NCBI RefSeq assembly: GCF_004923295.1
Contig: NZ_CP039635.1
Location: forward strand, 268,501 to 332,500
From: Azospirillum sp. TSH100
GTDB lineage: Bacteria; Pseudomonadota; Alphaproteobacteria; Azospirillales; Azospirillaceae
Length of the DNA: 64,000 nucleotides
Reading direction: 5' to 3'
How positions within the stretch are numbered: position 1 is the first letter of the stretch; each line of letters opens with the position of its first letter. The translations under genes were made by a program, and so were the position numbers. Below the pieces are notes generated by a model. That model saw only the letters and a program-made list of their open reading frames with translations, had not been told where the DNA came from and ran no database searches. Positions 18,026 through 29,793 of the stretch are shown in pieces.

Positions 18026-18448
18026 TCAGTAGGGCTTCACCACCACCAGCGTCACGATGGCGATGGCCCCGGCGATCACCGCCAGCGGGGAGAAGCGCAG
18101 CAGCGGCGACACCGGCCGCGCACCCGGTTCGCCCAGCCGCCGCAGCCCGGCGGCGATCTTGCCGTGCAGGGCGGACAGGATGAGGACGATGACCACCTTC
18201 GCCACCAGCCACGGCTCGAAGCCCCAGCCGCCGACCACCACCAGCGTGATGCCCAGCAGCCACGCCAGCCCCATCGCCGGGGAGGTCACGCGGCGCTCCC
18301 AGCGGCCCATGGCGCGCAGCAGGCGGGCCGGTCCTTCCTCGGCGGCGGTCGTGGGGTCCAGGGCGCTGATCAGGATGGCGGCGGCGGACATCCCCAGGAT
18401 CCAGAGCGTCACCGCCGTGACGTGCAGCCCGATAAGCCAGATATACAC
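18026..18448 (-). CDS. CopD/HemJ-like integral membrane protein
   Basis: A 140-residue protein with about four hydrophobic helices. The pattern (N-terminal LHVTAVTLWILGM, central RRVTSPAMGLAWLLG, then WLVAKVVIVLILSALHGKIA) resembles the CopD superfamily and HemJ, whose conserved histidines bind haem or copper: His9 and His95 here. The start is a GTG with GAAGGA eight bases upstream. A role in haem or copper handling is possible, but its degree of similarity to HemJ itself looks moderate. It lies 84 bases upstream of the VOC gene, probably in the same transcript. Confidence 0.65.
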   Translation of the reverse strand: MYIWLIGLHVTAVTLWILGMSAAAILISALDPTTAAEEGPARLLRAMGRWERRVTSPAMGLAWLLGITLVVVGGWGFEPWLVAKVVIVLILSALHGKIAAGLRRLGEPGARPVSPLLRFSPLAVIAGAIAIVTLVVVKPY

Positions 18449-18484
18449 CGCGACCGTCCTTCGAAAGCCCGGCCCGACCTCGCG

Positions 18485-19435
18485 TCAGGCCCCCACTTGC
18501 AGGATGATCTTACCGCGGCCGTGGCCGGAATCGAGCCGTTCGTGCGCCTTGCCGACCTCTTCCAGCGGCAGGACGGCATCGACGATCACCTTGGCCTGCC
18601 CGCGCACGAACAGCGGCGCCATCTCGCGCAGGCGGGCGCCCTCGCGGGTCAGGAAGGTGCCGTACAGGGTCTGGTTCTTCACATAGAGCGCATTGAGGTC
18701 GCCGGTCGGCGGCAGGATGGTGGCGATGCGGCCGAAGGGGCGCGTGACCTGCGTGCTCAGCGGCACATTGCCGCCGGCGGTGTCGAAGGCAGCGTCCACC
18801 CCTGCCCCGCCCACCTCGCGCAGGATCTGGTCCACCACGTCGGCGTCGCGGTAGTCGAGCGTCACGTCGGCGCCGAGATCGCGCATCGCCTCGTGGTTGG
18901 CCTTGCTGGCGGTGGCGAGCACGCGGGCGCCGGCCGCCTTGGCGAACTGGATGGCGAAGCTGCCGACGCCGCCGGCCCCGCCATGGATCAGCACCGTCTC
19001 GCCCGGCCGCACCGCCAGACGGCGGACGATGGCCTCCCACGCCGTGCCGCCGGCCAGCGGGATGCCCGCCGCCTCGACATGGGACAGGCCGGCCGGCTTG
19101 TGGGCGACGATGGACGCGGCTGCGACAGTGTATTCGGCATAGCTGCCGTTGGGATTGCCGAAGATCTCCGGGGTGTAGAACACCTCGTCGCCGGCCTTGA
19201 AGCCGGTCACGCCGGGGCCGGCCTCCTCGACCACGCCCGACACGTCATAGCCGAGCACCGCCGGGAAGGGGATGCCGGCCCAGCTGCCGGACTGGCGGAT
19301 CTTGGCGTCCACCGGGTTGGTGCCCGACGCCACCACGCGGACCAGCAGTTCGCCCGGCCCGGCGACCGGGCGCGGCCGGTCCTGGAGTTCGAACACATCC
19401 GGTCCGCCGAACCGCGAAATCACCATCGCACGCAT
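18485..19435 (-). CDS. NADPH:quinone oxidoreductase-like MDR protein
   Basis: A 316-residue medium-chain dehydrogenase/reductase of the zeta-crystallin (quinone oxidoreductase) type. It has the GroES-like N-domain (VRVVASGTNPVDAKIR, LGYDVSGVVEEAG) and a Rossmann domain with IHGGAGGVGSFAIQFAK (about residues 149-165). The catalytic zinc ligands of alcohol dehydrogenases are absent, as expected for this branch. It would reduce quinones or enones using NADPH. GGAGG lies eight bases before the ATG. It leads a likely three-gene transcript with the CopD-like and VOC genes. Confidence 0.9.
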   Translation of the reverse strand: MRAMVISRFGGPDVFELQDRPRPVAGPGELLVRVVASGTNPVDAKIRQSGSWAGIPFPAVLGYDVSGVVEEAGPGVTGFKAGDEVFYTPEIFGNPNGSYAEYTVAAASIVAHKPAGLSHVEAAGIPLAGGTAWEAIVRRLAVRPGETVLIHGGAGGVGSFAIQFAKAAGARVLATASKANHEAMRDLGADVTLDYRDADVVDQILREVGGAGVDAAFDTAGGNVPLSTQVTRPFGRIATILPPTGDLNALYVKNQTLYGTFLTREGARLREMAPLFVRGQAKVIVDAVLPLEEVGKAHERLDSGHGRGKIILQVGA

Positions 19436-19520
19436 GCCGTCATCCTCCGTTCCGGCTGTTGCACTGAATAAGCACCAACGTGGGACGCCGGCCCTCGCCT
19501 GTCCAGCGGGGGAAGGAGGG

Positions 19521-20492
19521 TCAGCCGATGCGGAACTCCTCGCGGTGGATCGCGGTCATCGCCAGCCCCTCCGGCCCGATGGCGCCGCGATACATGCCGG
19601 AGCAGTTGAAGGGCAGCGCCACCCGGCCGTCGCGGTCGATGGCGATCAGGCCGCCGGAGCCGCCGATCACCCCCAGCTCGTCCACCACGTCGCCGGCGGC
19701 GCGCTCCAGGGTCTGGCCGGCCCAGCGCATGCGGGCGTCGATCTCGTGGGCGGCGCAGCGGCGGATGAAATGCTCGCCATGGCCGGTGGCGGAGACCGCG
19801 CAGGTGATGTTGTCGGCGAAGGTGCCGGCGCCGATCACCGGGCTGTCGCCGACGCGGCCCTTGGCCTTGGCGGTCATGCCGCCGGTCGAGGTGGCGGCGG
19901 CGAGGTTGCCGTCGCGGTCGCGGGCGACGGCGCCCACCGTGCCGTGGCGGCGCTGGTCGGCGCCCCCATCGGAGTTGTCTTCGGGGGTGCCGGAGCGGCG
20001 GCGCTCCAGCTCGGCCTGGAGGGCGTCCCAGCGCGGCTGGGTGAAGAAATAGGCGGCTTCCTCCATCGCCAGACCCTGGCGGCGGCAGAGATCCAGCGCA
20101 CCCTCGCCGATCAGCAGGACATGCTCCGTGTGCTCCATCACCGCCCGGGCGGCCAGGATCGGGTTGCGCGGGCCGAACAGCCCGGCCACCGCACCGGCGG
20201 CGCGGTCGCGGCCGTCCATGATGGCGGCGTCCATCTCCTGCACGCCCTCGGCGGTGAAGACGGCGCCGCGGCCGGCGTTGAACAGCGGCTCGTCCTCCAG
20301 CGCCATCACGGCGGCGGTCACGGCGTCGAGCGCGCTGCCGCCATCGGCCAGCACCTCATGCCCGGCGGCGAGCGCCCGGCGCAGGCCGGCGTGGTAGCCC
20401 TCGGTCAGCGCCGGGGTCAGGGCGCTGCGCTTGATGGTGCCGGCGCCGCCATGGATGGCAAGGGCGAAGGGCTGCGGGTGGGAAAGGGTCAT
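19521..20492 (-). CDS. iaaA: Isoaspartyl peptidase / L-asparaginase (Ntn type)
   Basis: A 323-residue N-terminal-nucleophile hydrolase. Autocleavage between Gly184 and Thr185 in RRHGTVGAVARD would free the catalytic threonine; GGAGT, GRGAVF and TSTGGMTAK are the other family blocks. The family removes L-asparagine amide and, more efficiently, beta-aspartyl (isoaspartyl) dipeptides. The ATG at 20492 is chosen because the product then begins MTLSHPQPFALAIHGGAG, as in relatives. It is the last gene of the D-peptide operon, 11 bases after the M55 peptidase stop, and adds the ability to open isopeptide-linked dipeptides. Confidence 0.9.
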   Translation of the reverse strand: MTLSHPQPFALAIHGGAGTIKRSALTPALTEGYHAGLRRALAAGHEVLADGGSALDAVTAAVMALEDEPLFNAGRGAVFTAEGVQEMDAAIMDGRDRAAGAVAGLFGPRNPILAARAVMEHTEHVLLIGEGALDLCRRQGLAMEEAAYFFTQPRWDALQAELERRRSGTPEDNSDGGADQRRHGTVGAVARDRDGNLAAATSTGGMTAKAKGRVGDSPVIGAGTFADNITCAVSATGHGEHFIRRCAAHEIDARMRWAGQTLERAAGDVVDELGVIGGSGGLIAIDRDGRVALPFNCSGMYRGAIGPEGLAMTAIHREEFRIG

Positions 20493-20503
20493 GGGAGCGG
20501 GTC

Positions 20504-21337
20504 TCAGCGCAGGGTGGCCGACATGGCGGACAGGGTGTTGATCCAGCCGAGCACGGCGGCCATGCTGTCGGCGGGGAGGCGGACGGTAACAGGGTCGAGG
20601 CGCTCCGACACCGGGATCAGCGACGCCAGATCGGCCAGCGCCGGGCTGTTCATCTCGATCTCCAGCCGGTAGGGCGCGCCGTCGGCTTGGGGCGGAACGC
20701 GGAAGGGCGGGATGCTGGACGCGCGGCGGACGGCGCGGCTTGCGGCCTCGCGGATGCGGTCGCGGGCGACCGACGGCGCCACGGAGCGGGCGGCGCGCTG
20801 GCCGAGCGCCTGCTTGACCACCACCTGTTCGGCGTCCGGGAACAGCGGGGCCATCTCGGCGGCGAAGCGGTCGTCGCCGGTCAGCAGGATCACCGGCACG
20901 CCGATCTCGCCGGCATAGGCGCCGTAATTGCCGGCCTCCCCCAGCTCCATCCCGTTCACCCGGACACGGCCGAAGGCGAAGCTGTTGGTGGTGTGGGCGA
21001 GGATGCCGTACTGGCGCGCGGACGTGTGGAAGCCGACGCACATCACCCCGGCGGTGTCCGGCTCCAGCCCGGCGAACATCCCGATGGGCTTCGGACGGCC
21101 GAGGATCAGCTCGGCGGCGGGGTGCAGCTCGTCCGGCAGCAGGTTGACCATCGGGCCGTGGCTGTCGTTGACCAGGATTTCGCTCGCCCCGGCCTCCAGC
21201 GCGCCGTCGATGGCGGCGTTGACCTCGGCGGTCATCAGGCGGCGGGCGCGCTCGTATTCGGCATTGCCCGGCGTCACCTGCTGCTGGGAGACCACGCCGG
21301 CCACCCCTTCGATGTCGGCGGAGATGTAGATCTTCAC
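20504..21337 (-). CDS. M55-family D-aminopeptidase (DppA type)
   Basis: A 277-residue zinc peptidase of the M55 family. The signature [15 protein letters not shown] is at the N-terminus (Asp8 and Glu10 are expected zinc ligands), and NDSHGPM (about residue 58) and VGFHTSA carry the metal-binding histidines. Bacillus DppA is a decameric D-Ala-D-Ala aminopeptidase. The start is a GTG whose bases overlap the stop of the upstream peptidase gene (GTGA), so the two are translationally coupled. Together with the transporter they would degrade imported D-amino-acid-containing peptides. Confidence 0.92.
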   Translation of the reverse strand: MKIYISADIEGVAGVVSQQQVTPGNAEYERARRLMTAEVNAAIDGALEAGASEILVNDSHGPMVNLLPDELHPAAELILGRPKPIGMFAGLEPDTAGVMCVGFHTSARQYGILAHTTNSFAFGRVRVNGMELGEAGNYGAYAGEIGVPVILLTGDDRFAAEMAPLFPDAEQVVVKQALGQRAARSVAPSVARDRIREAASRAVRRASSIPPFRVPPQADGAPYRLEIEMNSPALADLASLIPVSERLDPVTVRLPADSMAAVLGWINTLSAMSATLR

Positions 21338-22428
21338 GGAGTGCTCCCGGCAGTCAACATATCGGGGGTGAGCGTATCGGAAAGGCAGGGCCGGGTGGCG
21401 CCGTCGCGGCCCACCACAGGCGTGGCGGCGGCCAGGGCGTCGAGGACGGCTTCCTGCGTGGCGTCGGCCATCGCCTCGAACAGCGCGTCGATGCGGCGCT
21501 CGTTCAGCATGCGCACGGGAATGAGGTCGGCCCGCTCGTCATGGTCGATGCGGTTGGCGGTGGTGAAGCCCAGCGCGATGTCGCCGCTGCCATGGCCCCA
21601 GAAGGAGCCGACCCGCGCCAGCCCGACTCCCGCGCGGCGGATCACCCGGCGCAGCTGGCGGTGGTCGAGCGGCACGTCGGTGGCGGCGATGACGATGACG
21701 GAGCCCTTTTCCGGCGTGTCGTCCTTCGCAGGCGGGACGACACGCCGGCCGTCGGGCAGGCGCAGCTCCCCCGGCCGGCCGAAATTCGCCAGGACCAGCA
21801 CGCCCAGGTGATGGCGCTTGCCGTCCAGCTTGAGACGGCGGGACGAGGTGCCGATGCCGCCCTTGAAGCCGAAGCAGGACATGCCGCGCCCGGCGCCGAC
21901 CGATCCGACCGCGACCTCCGCCCCATCCGTGTCCGACAGAGCGGCGGCGAGCGCGGCGGCGGCATGGGCCTCCGTCACCGCCAGCGCCTGGATGTCGTTC
22001 AGCGGGCCGTCGTTGCACTCCATCACCAGCGGATTGACGGTGGCGGTGGTACGGCCGATGTCGGGATTGGCGGCGATGGCGTGGCGGACCAGGGCGGTGG
22101 CGCAGGTGCCGACCGACAGGGTGTTGGTCAGCAGGACAGGGGTTTCCAGCGCACCCAGCTCCTCCACCTGCATCAGCCCGATGCTCTTGCCGAAGCCGTT
22201 CAGCACCTCGGCGGCGGCGACGGGCTTGTCGCGGTAGAGGTTGCCGGCATGGGGCAGGATGGCGGTGACGCCGGTCTGGATGGCGCCGTCATCGAGCGTG
22301 ACGTGAGCGACGCGCACGCCCGGAACGTCGGTGATGGCGTTGCGCGGCCCCGGCGTCAGCCGGCCGCAGGCGAGCCCGAAGGCCCGGGCGCGCTTTGCCG
22401 GTTCAGCGCAGTTTGGGGTCGAGGGCAT
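21334..22428 (-). CDS. P1/S58-family aminopeptidase (DmpA/BapA-like)
   Basis: A 364-residue self-processing peptidase. The expected autocleavage Gly242-Ser243 in [15 protein letters not shown] makes Ser243 the N-terminal nucleophile of the beta chain; the oxyanion and structural blocks [17 protein letters not shown] and [14 protein letters not shown] are intact. DmpA-type enzymes are L-aminopeptidase/D-amidases or beta-aminopeptidases. The chosen ATG lies 26 bases inside the upstream permease gene, unusually deep, though coupled translation would allow it. It is followed by the M55 peptidase with a four-base overlap. Confidence 0.9.
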   Translation of the reverse strand: MPSTPNCAEPAKRARAFGLACGRLTPGPRNAITDVPGVRVAHVTLDDGAIQTGVTAILPHAGNLYRDKPVAAAEVLNGFGKSIGLMQVEELGALETPVLLTNTLSVGTCATALVRHAIAANPDIGRTTATVNPLVMECNDGPLNDIQALAVTEAHAAAALAAALSDTDGAEVAVGSVGAGRGMSCFGFKGGIGTSSRRLKLDGKRHHLGVLVLANFGRPGELRLPDGRRVVPPAKDDTPEKGSVIVIAATDVPLDHRQLRRVIRRAGVGLARVGSFWGHGSGDIALGFTTANRIDHDERADLIPVRMLNERRIDALFEAMADATQEAVLDALAAATPVVGRDGATRPCLSDTLTPDMLTAGSTP

Positions 22429-23287
22429 CGCGCAGTCCGTCGCCGAGCAGGTTGAAGGCCAGCACCGTCAGGAAGATGGCGAGGCCGGGATAGAAGGTGA
22501 CGTGGCTGGCGACGCCGATATAGCTGCGCCCATCGGCCAGCATGGCGCCCCATTCCGGGCTGGGCGGCTGGGCGCCGAGGCCGATGAAGCTGAGGCTCGC
22601 CGCCGTCAGGATCGAGGTGCCGATGCGCATGGAGACATAGACGATCACGCTGGGCAGCGTGCCCGGCAGGATGTGGCGGACCATCAGCAACCGGTCGCGC
22701 ACGCCGATGGCGCGGGCGGCGTCGACATAGACCGCGCGTTTCAGCGACAGCGTGCTGCCGCGCACCAGACGGGCGAAGACGGGTACGCTGAAGATCGCCA
22801 CCGCATAGATGACGTTCTCGATGCCCGGCCCGAGGATGGCGACGATGCCGATGGCGAGCAGGATGCCGGGGAAGGCCAGCAGCACGTCGCAGACGCGCAT
22901 GATCAGGCTGTCGATCAGGCCACCGCGGAAGCCGGCGACCAGCCCCAGCGCCACGCCGGCCACCCCGCCCAGCAGCACCGACAGCAGGCCGACCGACAGC
23001 GAGATGCGGGCACCCCACAGGATGCGGCTCAGGATGTCGCGGCCATAGGCGTCGGTGCCGGCCCAATGGTCGGCCGAGGGGCCTTCCAAAATGCGGTCGT
23101 AATCGAAGGCCGCCGGGTCGAAGGGGGCGATCCAGGGCGCGGCCGCCGCCGCCAGCACCAGCGCCAGCAGACAGAACCCTGCCGCCATGGCGGTGCGGTT
23201 GCGCCGGAACTTGCGCCAGAACTCGCGCAGCGGCGAACGGACGGCTTCGTGGCCCACAGCCACGGCGGTTGCGTCTGTCGTGGTCAT
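22403..23287 (-). CDS. Peptide ABC transporter permease, DppC type
   Basis: A 294-residue permease: N-terminal [20 protein letters not shown] helix, the [15 protein letters not shown] motif, about six membrane spans and an EAA loop ([22 protein letters not shown]). It forms the channel with the DppB-type protein, whose gene overlaps its start by four bases. Its end overlaps the peptidase gene by 26 bases. It is paralogous to the permease at 9471-10391 but clearly diverged, so the two D-peptide loci are not a recent duplication. Confidence 0.92.
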   Translation of the reverse strand: MTTTDATAVAVGHEAVRSPLREFWRKFRRNRTAMAAGFCLLALVLAAAAAPWIAPFDPAAFDYDRILEGPSADHWAGTDAYGRDILSRILWGARISLSVGLLSVLLGGVAGVALGLVAGFRGGLIDSLIMRVCDVLLAFPGILLAIGIVAILGPGIENVIYAVAIFSVPVFARLVRGSTLSLKRAVYVDAARAIGVRDRLLMVRHILPGTLPSVIVYVSMRIGTSILTAASLSFIGLGAQPPSPEWGAMLADGRSYIGVASHVTFYPGLAIFLTVLAFNLLGDGLRDALDPKLR

Positions 23288-24204
23288 GAGTAGCGAATCT
23301 CGGGGTTGGCGAGGGCGTACAGCACATCGACCAGCAGGTTGATGACGATGAACTCCAGCGAGAACAGCAGGATCTCGGCCTGGATGACGGTGTAGTCGCG
23401 GTAATTGACGCTATCCACCAGCAGCCGGCCCAGCCCCGGCCAGGAGAACACCGTCTCCACCACGATGGACCCGCCGAGCAGGAAACCGAATTGCAGGCCG
23501 ACCATGGTGATGATCGGGATCAGCGCGTTGCGCAGCGTGTGCTTCCACACCACCAGCCGGGCCGGCACGCCCTTGGCCCGCGCGGTGCGGACGTAATCCT
23601 CGCGCGCGATCTCGATGAAGGCGGAGCGGGTGAAGCGCGCCATGACAGCGGCGACGCCGAGGCCGAGCGTCAGCGACGGCATGACGTAATGCTGCCAGGT
23701 GCCGTAACCGCTGGTCGGCAGCCAGCCGAGCTTGACCGAGAACAGGTCGATCATCAGCAGGCCGAGCCAGAAGGACGGAAAGGCGATGCCCGACACCGCC
23801 ACCACCATGCCGACATGGTCCTGCCAGCGCCCGCGCTTGGTGGCCGACGCCACGCCGATCAGCAGACCGGCCAGCGTCGCCCAGACCATGGCGACCACGG
23901 TGAGGTAGAAGGTGGGCATGAAGCGCTCACCGATCTCCTGCGACACCGGCCGCTTGGACTTCATCGACCGCCCGAACTCGCCCTGGACCGCATTGCCGAG
24001 GAAGCGGCCGTACTGCACCCACAGCGGCTGGTCGAGGCCGAGATCCTGGCGCACCAGTTCGACGTCCTGCTGGGTCGCATCCGTCCCGGCGACCAGCCGC
24101 GCCGGATCGCCCGGCAGCAGATGGACGAAGACGAAGACGAAGACGGAGATCACCAGCAGAACCGGCAGGATGCCGGCGAGACGGCCGACGAGATATTTCA
24201 GCAT
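23284..24204 (-). CDS. Peptide ABC transporter permease, DppB type
   Basis: A 306-residue permease beginning [20 protein letters not shown], with the [29 protein letters not shown] motif and EAA loop ([31 protein letters not shown]). The long gap upstream of it contains a chain of hairpins including the REP-like element, separating it from the binding-protein gene. It acts with the DppC-type permease and the fused ATPase encoded upstream. Confidence 0.92.
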   Translation of the reverse strand: MLKYLVGRLAGILPVLLVISVFVFVFVHLLPGDPARLVAGTDATQQDVELVRQDLGLDQPLWVQYGRFLGNAVQGEFGRSMKSKRPVSQEIGERFMPTFYLTVVAMVWATLAGLLIGVASATKRGRWQDHVGMVVAVSGIAFPSFWLGLLMIDLFSVKLGWLPTSGYGTWQHYVMPSLTLGLGVAAVMARFTRSAFIEIAREDYVRTARAKGVPARLVVWKHTLRNALIPIITMVGLQFGFLLGGSIVVETVFSWPGLGRLLVDSVNYRDYTVIQAEILLFSLEFIVINLLVDVLYALANPEIRYS

Positions 24205-24249
24205 GGGGCGGAGGTCCTGGTGGAGGGCCTGGAGGTGCGGACGAAAAAT

Positions 24250-24287
24250 CCCCTCTCCCCCCTGGGGAGAGGGTTAGGGTGAGGGGG
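24250..24287. repeat. REP-like palindromic element, copy 3
   Basis: CCCCTCTCCCC, spacer and GGGGAGAGGG, followed by TTAGGGTGAGGGGG: the same 38-base unit as at 8354-8391 and 8457-8493. It lies between the permease and binding-protein genes of the second D-peptide operon, the equivalent position to copies 1 and 2. Confidence 0.8.
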
Positions 24288-24290
24288 CAG

Positions 24291-24436
24291 CACGGGCGCA
24301 AGCCCGTGCCAGGGGATGGCGAAGGGGCAGTATGCCCCTTCGCGGCGCGCAAAAGCGCGCCGGCCCCCTCACCCTCCCCACCGCTACGCGGCGGGTCCCC
24401 TCCCTCTCCCCGCTATCGGCGGACCGAAGGTCCGCC
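24291..24436. repeat. Cluster of four perfect hairpins
   Basis: Four perfect inverted repeats follow one another: CACGGGC-gcaa-GCCCGTG (24291-24308), GAAGGGGCA-gta-TGCCCCTTC (24321-24341), GGCGCGC-aaaa-GCGCGCC (24344-24361) and GGCGGACC-gaa-GGTCCGCC (24418-24436). With the REP-like unit they fill the 292-base gap between the permease and binding-protein genes, which holds no gene. The structure could stabilise the upstream binding-protein message or attenuate downstream transcription. Confidence 0.75.
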
Positions 24437-24496
24437 TGTCGCGTCAGCGCAAACTTCGTTCGCGCGAGAGCGGGGGAGAGAGGGCAATTTTTCACA

Positions 24497-26029
24497 TCAC
24501 TGCAGATCGGCCTCTTCCATCTGCAACCCGCCGTCGGCGACGTAATAGAAGCCGCTCAGCTTCTTCGACTTGCCGGCCAGCAGGTTCTCGACGCCGAGGA
24601 AGATCCAGGGCGCGTCCTTCCAGATCTGCTCCTGGGCGACGCGGTAGGCCTCGGCGCGCTTGGCGTCGTCGGCGGTGGCGATGCCGGCCTCGATGGCGGC
24701 GTCGACCGTGTCGTTCTTGTAGTAGGCGACGTTGAAGAACTTCGGCGGGAAGCCCTTGCCCCACAGCAGCGGGCGCAGGCCCCAATCGGCGTCGCCCGTC
24801 GAGGCCGACCAGCCGCCATACTGCATCTGCACCGTCGCGTCCTCCGGCTTCTCGACGCCCCAGACGCGGGCGACCTCGACGCCAGCCTCCAGGGGGGTGA
24901 CGGTCAGCTTGACGCCGACCTGCGACAGCTGCTGCTGGACGAACTGCATGCCGCGGATGAAGTTGGTGCTGTTGCGGCCGAACATCTCGGCCTCGAAGCC
25001 GTTCGGATATCCCGCTTCGGCCAGCAGCGCCTTAGCCTTGGCAAGGTCATAGGTGTACTGGTTCGGCTGGCCGACATGGAAGCCAAGCTTGGGCGGGATC
25101 GCCGAATCCAGCGGGCCGGCATAGCCGCGATAGACCACCTTCATCCAGGCATTCTTGTCGACGGCATAGTTCAGCGCCTGACGGACGCGCGGGTCGTTGA
25201 ACGGCTTCTTCATGGTGTTGAGCGCCACATAGCGGGCGATGATCGACGGAGCGTCGATGATCTCCAGCTGGGTGTTGGCCTCGACCATCTTCACCATCTC
25301 GGACGGCAGCGGATAGATGAACTGCGCCTCGTTGGTCTGGAGCATGGCGATGCGGCTGCCGTTCTCCGGCACGCTCTTCAGCGTGACATGGTCGATCTTC
25401 GGCAGGCCCGGCTTCCAGTACTTGTCGTTCTTCTCGACCTTCAGCGTGTCGGCTTCCCAGCTGACGAACTTGTAGGGGCCGGTGCCGACCGGGTGGCGGC
25501 CGATCTCCTTGCCGTAGGTCTCCAGCGCCTTCGGGCTGTGGATCATCGCGCCGGGGTGGGCGAGATTGTTGTTCAGCGCGCCGAACGGCTGCGACAGCTT
25601 CAGCGCGATGGTGTAATCATCGACAACCACCGTCTCGGCCAGCATCGCCAGCAGGCTCTGGCGCTTCAGCCGGTTGGCCGGGTTGGCGAGGCGGTCGAAG
25701 TTGGTCTTCACCGCCTGGGCGTTGAAGGGCGTGCCGTCATGGAAGGTGACGTTCTTGCGCAGGCGGTAGGTGTATTCGGTGGCGGTGTCGTTGACGGTGA
25801 AGCTCTCCGCCAGAAGCGGCACCAGCTTCATGTCCTTGTCGAAGCCGAACAGGCCCTGGAGCATGGTGCGGCTGGCCGACTGCGACAGGGTGTCGTTGAT
25901 GTCGGCCGGGTCCAGCGTCGTGATGTTGTCGGGCAGACCGACAACGAGGTCCTTTGCGGCGAAGGCCGGACCGGCCAGCGCGGTGCCGGCGAGCAGGCCG
26001 GCGAGAAGCGGAAGGGCGAAGCGGTTCAC
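24497..26029 (-). CDS. Peptide ABC transporter substrate-binding protein (SBP_5)
   Basis: A 510-residue SBP_5 protein with a Sec signal peptide (MNRFALPLLAGLLAGTALAG, predicted cleavage near AFA-AKD at 24-25), unlike the Tat-exported protein of the first D-peptide operon. TTLDPADINDTLSQSASRTMLQGL and VTFHDGTPFNAQAVKTNFDRL are the family blocks. The start is GTG with AGGGAG seven bases upstream. It is encoded between the fused ATPase and the permeases. The ligand is unknown; D-peptides are suggested by the accompanying peptidases and transaminase. Glutathione-binding GsiB-type proteins are an alternative relative. Confidence 0.9.
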   Translation of the reverse strand: MNRFALPLLAGLLAGTALAGPAFAAKDLVVGLPDNITTLDPADINDTLSQSASRTMLQGLFGFDKDMKLVPLLAESFTVNDTATEYTYRLRKNVTFHDGTPFNAQAVKTNFDRLANPANRLKRQSLLAMLAETVVVDDYTIALKLSQPFGALNNNLAHPGAMIHSPKALETYGKEIGRHPVGTGPYKFVSWEADTLKVEKNDKYWKPGLPKIDHVTLKSVPENGSRIAMLQTNEAQFIYPLPSEMVKMVEANTQLEIIDAPSIIARYVALNTMKKPFNDPRVRQALNYAVDKNAWMKVVYRGYAGPLDSAIPPKLGFHVGQPNQYTYDLAKAKALLAEAGYPNGFEAEMFGRNSTNFIRGMQFVQQQLSQVGVKLTVTPLEAGVEVARVWGVEKPEDATVQMQYGGWSASTGDADWGLRPLLWGKGFPPKFFNVAYYKNDTVDAAIEAGIATADDAKRAEAYRVAQEQIWKDAPWIFLGVENLLAGKSKKLSGFYYVADGGLQMEEADLQ

Positions 26030-26053
26030 GTGTAGACTCCCTGCTTTTTTGGT

Positions 26054-27963
<1,910 letters not shown>

Positions 27964-27967
<4 letters not shown>

Positions 27968-28809
27968 CGCCCGAGCCTTTCGGCGAACAGCGCGAACAGG
28001 CGGCGCCAGACCATGCCCGGCGCGCCGCCGCCGACCGGCTTGCCGTTCAGCGTCGTGACCGGGGTGATCTCCTTGGTGGTGCTGGCAATCCAGATCTCGT
28101 CGGCGGTCTCAAGCTCCGCCGCCGGGATGTCCCGCTCCTCCAGGCGGATGCCGGCCTCCGCCGCCAGCCGCAGGATGACGGTGCGGGTGATGCCCTGGAG
28201 GATGCGGTTGTCGTTGAGCGGGGTGGCGACGACGCCGTCCTTGACCACGAAGATGTTGGTGGCGGCCCCCTCCGTCACCAGACCGTCGCGCAGTTGCAGC
28301 GCATCGACCACGCCGGCATCGGTCGCCGCCTGCTGCGCCAGCACGCTGCCCAGCAGCGCCACCGTCTTCAGTTCGCAGCGGCCCCAGCGGATGTCGGGGA
28401 TGGTGATGGCGGCCACACCCTGATCGCGCCACGCCGCGGGCGGACGCTTCAGCGGGCTGACCATGCCGAACACCGACGGGGTGACGCCAGCCGGGAAGGC
28501 ATGGCCGCGGCTGGCGGCGGCGCCACGGGTGACTTGCAGATAGACGGTCAGGTCGCCGTCGATGCCGGATTCAGCCGCGAGGCGCTCCATGATGCCCATC
28601 CAGTCGCCGGCCGATAGGGTGCAGTCGATGCGCAGCTCGGACAGGCCCCGCTGCAGGCGGGCGATGTGGGCTTCCGGCTCGAACAGGCGGCCGTTGTAGG
28701 CGGCGGTCACCTCATAGAGGCCATCGGCAAACAGGAAACCGCGGTCCAGCGGCGACACATGGACCTTGTCCAGCGGCAGGTAACGCCCGTTCCAATAGGA
28801 GATCGTCAT
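27964..28809 (-). CDS. D-amino-acid transaminase (class IV)
   Basis: A 281-residue fold-type IV PLP aminotransferase. The Schiff-base lysine is expected at Lys148 ([18 protein letters not shown]), with [13 protein letters not shown] and the phosphate-binding [11 protein letters not shown] region downstream. Length and the N-terminal [30 protein letters not shown] match D-alanine aminotransferase more closely than branched-chain or aminodeoxychorismate enzymes. It would convert imported D-amino acids to 2-oxo acids and D-Glu or D-Ala. The ATG at 28809 is chosen on this alignment. It is the first structural gene after the regulator. Confidence 0.88.
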
Positions 28810-28850
28810 CGCTTTTCGGCTTCTTTGTCGCGTGGATGGGAAAGTCCGGG

Positions 28851-29744
28851 TCAATCCGTCGGCCGCTTGGTCTTCGGCACGACGTGGAGATAAGGCAGGA
28901 TGCGTTCGGCGACGTCGGCCGCCTGACCGACGCTGTCGGGACCGGAGCGCGACAGCGCGGTGCCCAGCGCCACGATCAGCGCCATCAGCCCGGTGGGGGA
29001 ACTGTGGCGCACCCCATGGTCGGCCCCGGCCAGCAGGGTGACGTCGGCCAGCGGCACGATCGGGCTGTCCGGCGCATCGGTCAGCGCGATGGCCTTGGCC
29101 CCGCGCTCGCGGCACAGCTGCAAATGCTCGATGGTCCGGCGCGAATAGCGCGGCGAGGTGATGGCGATGACCAGATCGCCGGGCTTCACCGTCATCAGCC
29201 GGCGGATGGTGCGCTCGGTCCCGGCGAACTCAATGGCCTCGCGGACATTGTCGACATAGGGCTCCAGCACGTCGGCCAGGAACAGTGCGAGATAGGCGCT
29301 GTCACCCAGCCCCAACGCCACGACGCGCCCCGCTTCGCGGATCAGACGGATGGCGGCCTCGCACTGCTCGGGCTGGAGCAGCTCCATGGTGCGGGTGATG
29401 TTGCCGGCGTCGCTGGCCAGCGATTCCCGCATGATCTCGGCGTTGGAGGTGTCGCGCTGGACTGCGACGCGCAGCTTTTCCACCGGCGCGAAGGTCGATT
29501 CGAAGGCGCGCAGCAGATCCTCGCGGAATTCCGGATAGCCGTCATAGCCAAGGAAGCGGGCATAGCGGTTGACCGAGGCCACCGACACCTCGGCCGCCGC
29601 AGCCAGTTCGCCGATCTTCAGCGTCGCGGTGCGGAATGGATAGGCCAGCGCCCAGGCCCCGACCTTGGCGAGGGCGGCGGGAAGCTGCTGCTGACAGTTC
29701 TGCATGCGGATCAGCAGCGATCCCGTCTGAATGGGCAGCTCCAT
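28851..29744 (-). CDS. RpiR-family (HTH-SIS) transcriptional regulator
   Basis: A 297-residue regulator: N-terminal HTH_6 domain (about residues 1-75, LKIGELAAAAEVSVASVNRYARFLGYDGYPEF) and a C-terminal SIS domain (about 125-255) of the type that senses sugar phosphates. MurR, the MurNAc-6-phosphate regulator, belongs to this family, so a cell-wall-derived inducer is conceivable. It lies upstream of and co-directional with the D-amino-acid transaminase/peptide-uptake operon, 41 bases away. A palindrome at 29794-29818 just upstream suggests autoregulation. Confidence 0.9.
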   Translation of the reverse strand: MELPIQTGSLLIRMQNCQQQLPAALAKVGAWALAYPFRTATLKIGELAAAAEVSVASVNRYARFLGYDGYPEFREDLLRAFESTFAPVEKLRVAVQRDTSNAEIMRESLASDAGNITRTMELLQPEQCEAAIRLIREAGRVVALGLGDSAYLALFLADVLEPYVDNVREAIEFAGTERTIRRLMTVKPGDLVIAITSPRYSRRTIEHLQLCRERGAKAIALTDAPDSPIVPLADVTLLAGADHGVRHSSPTGLMALIVALGTALSRSGPDSVGQAADVAERILPYLHVVPKTKRPTD

Positions 29745-29793
29745 CCCCCCGATACCCCTCGACAGCGTCAGTACGGCCCTTGTGAGGACAGAA

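Noticed and set aside
24250..24480. Possible CRISPR array (repeated palindromes between 24250 and 24480)
   Set aside because: The hairpins differ in sequence and spacing and there are no uniform spacers or cas genes; they are REP-like elements.
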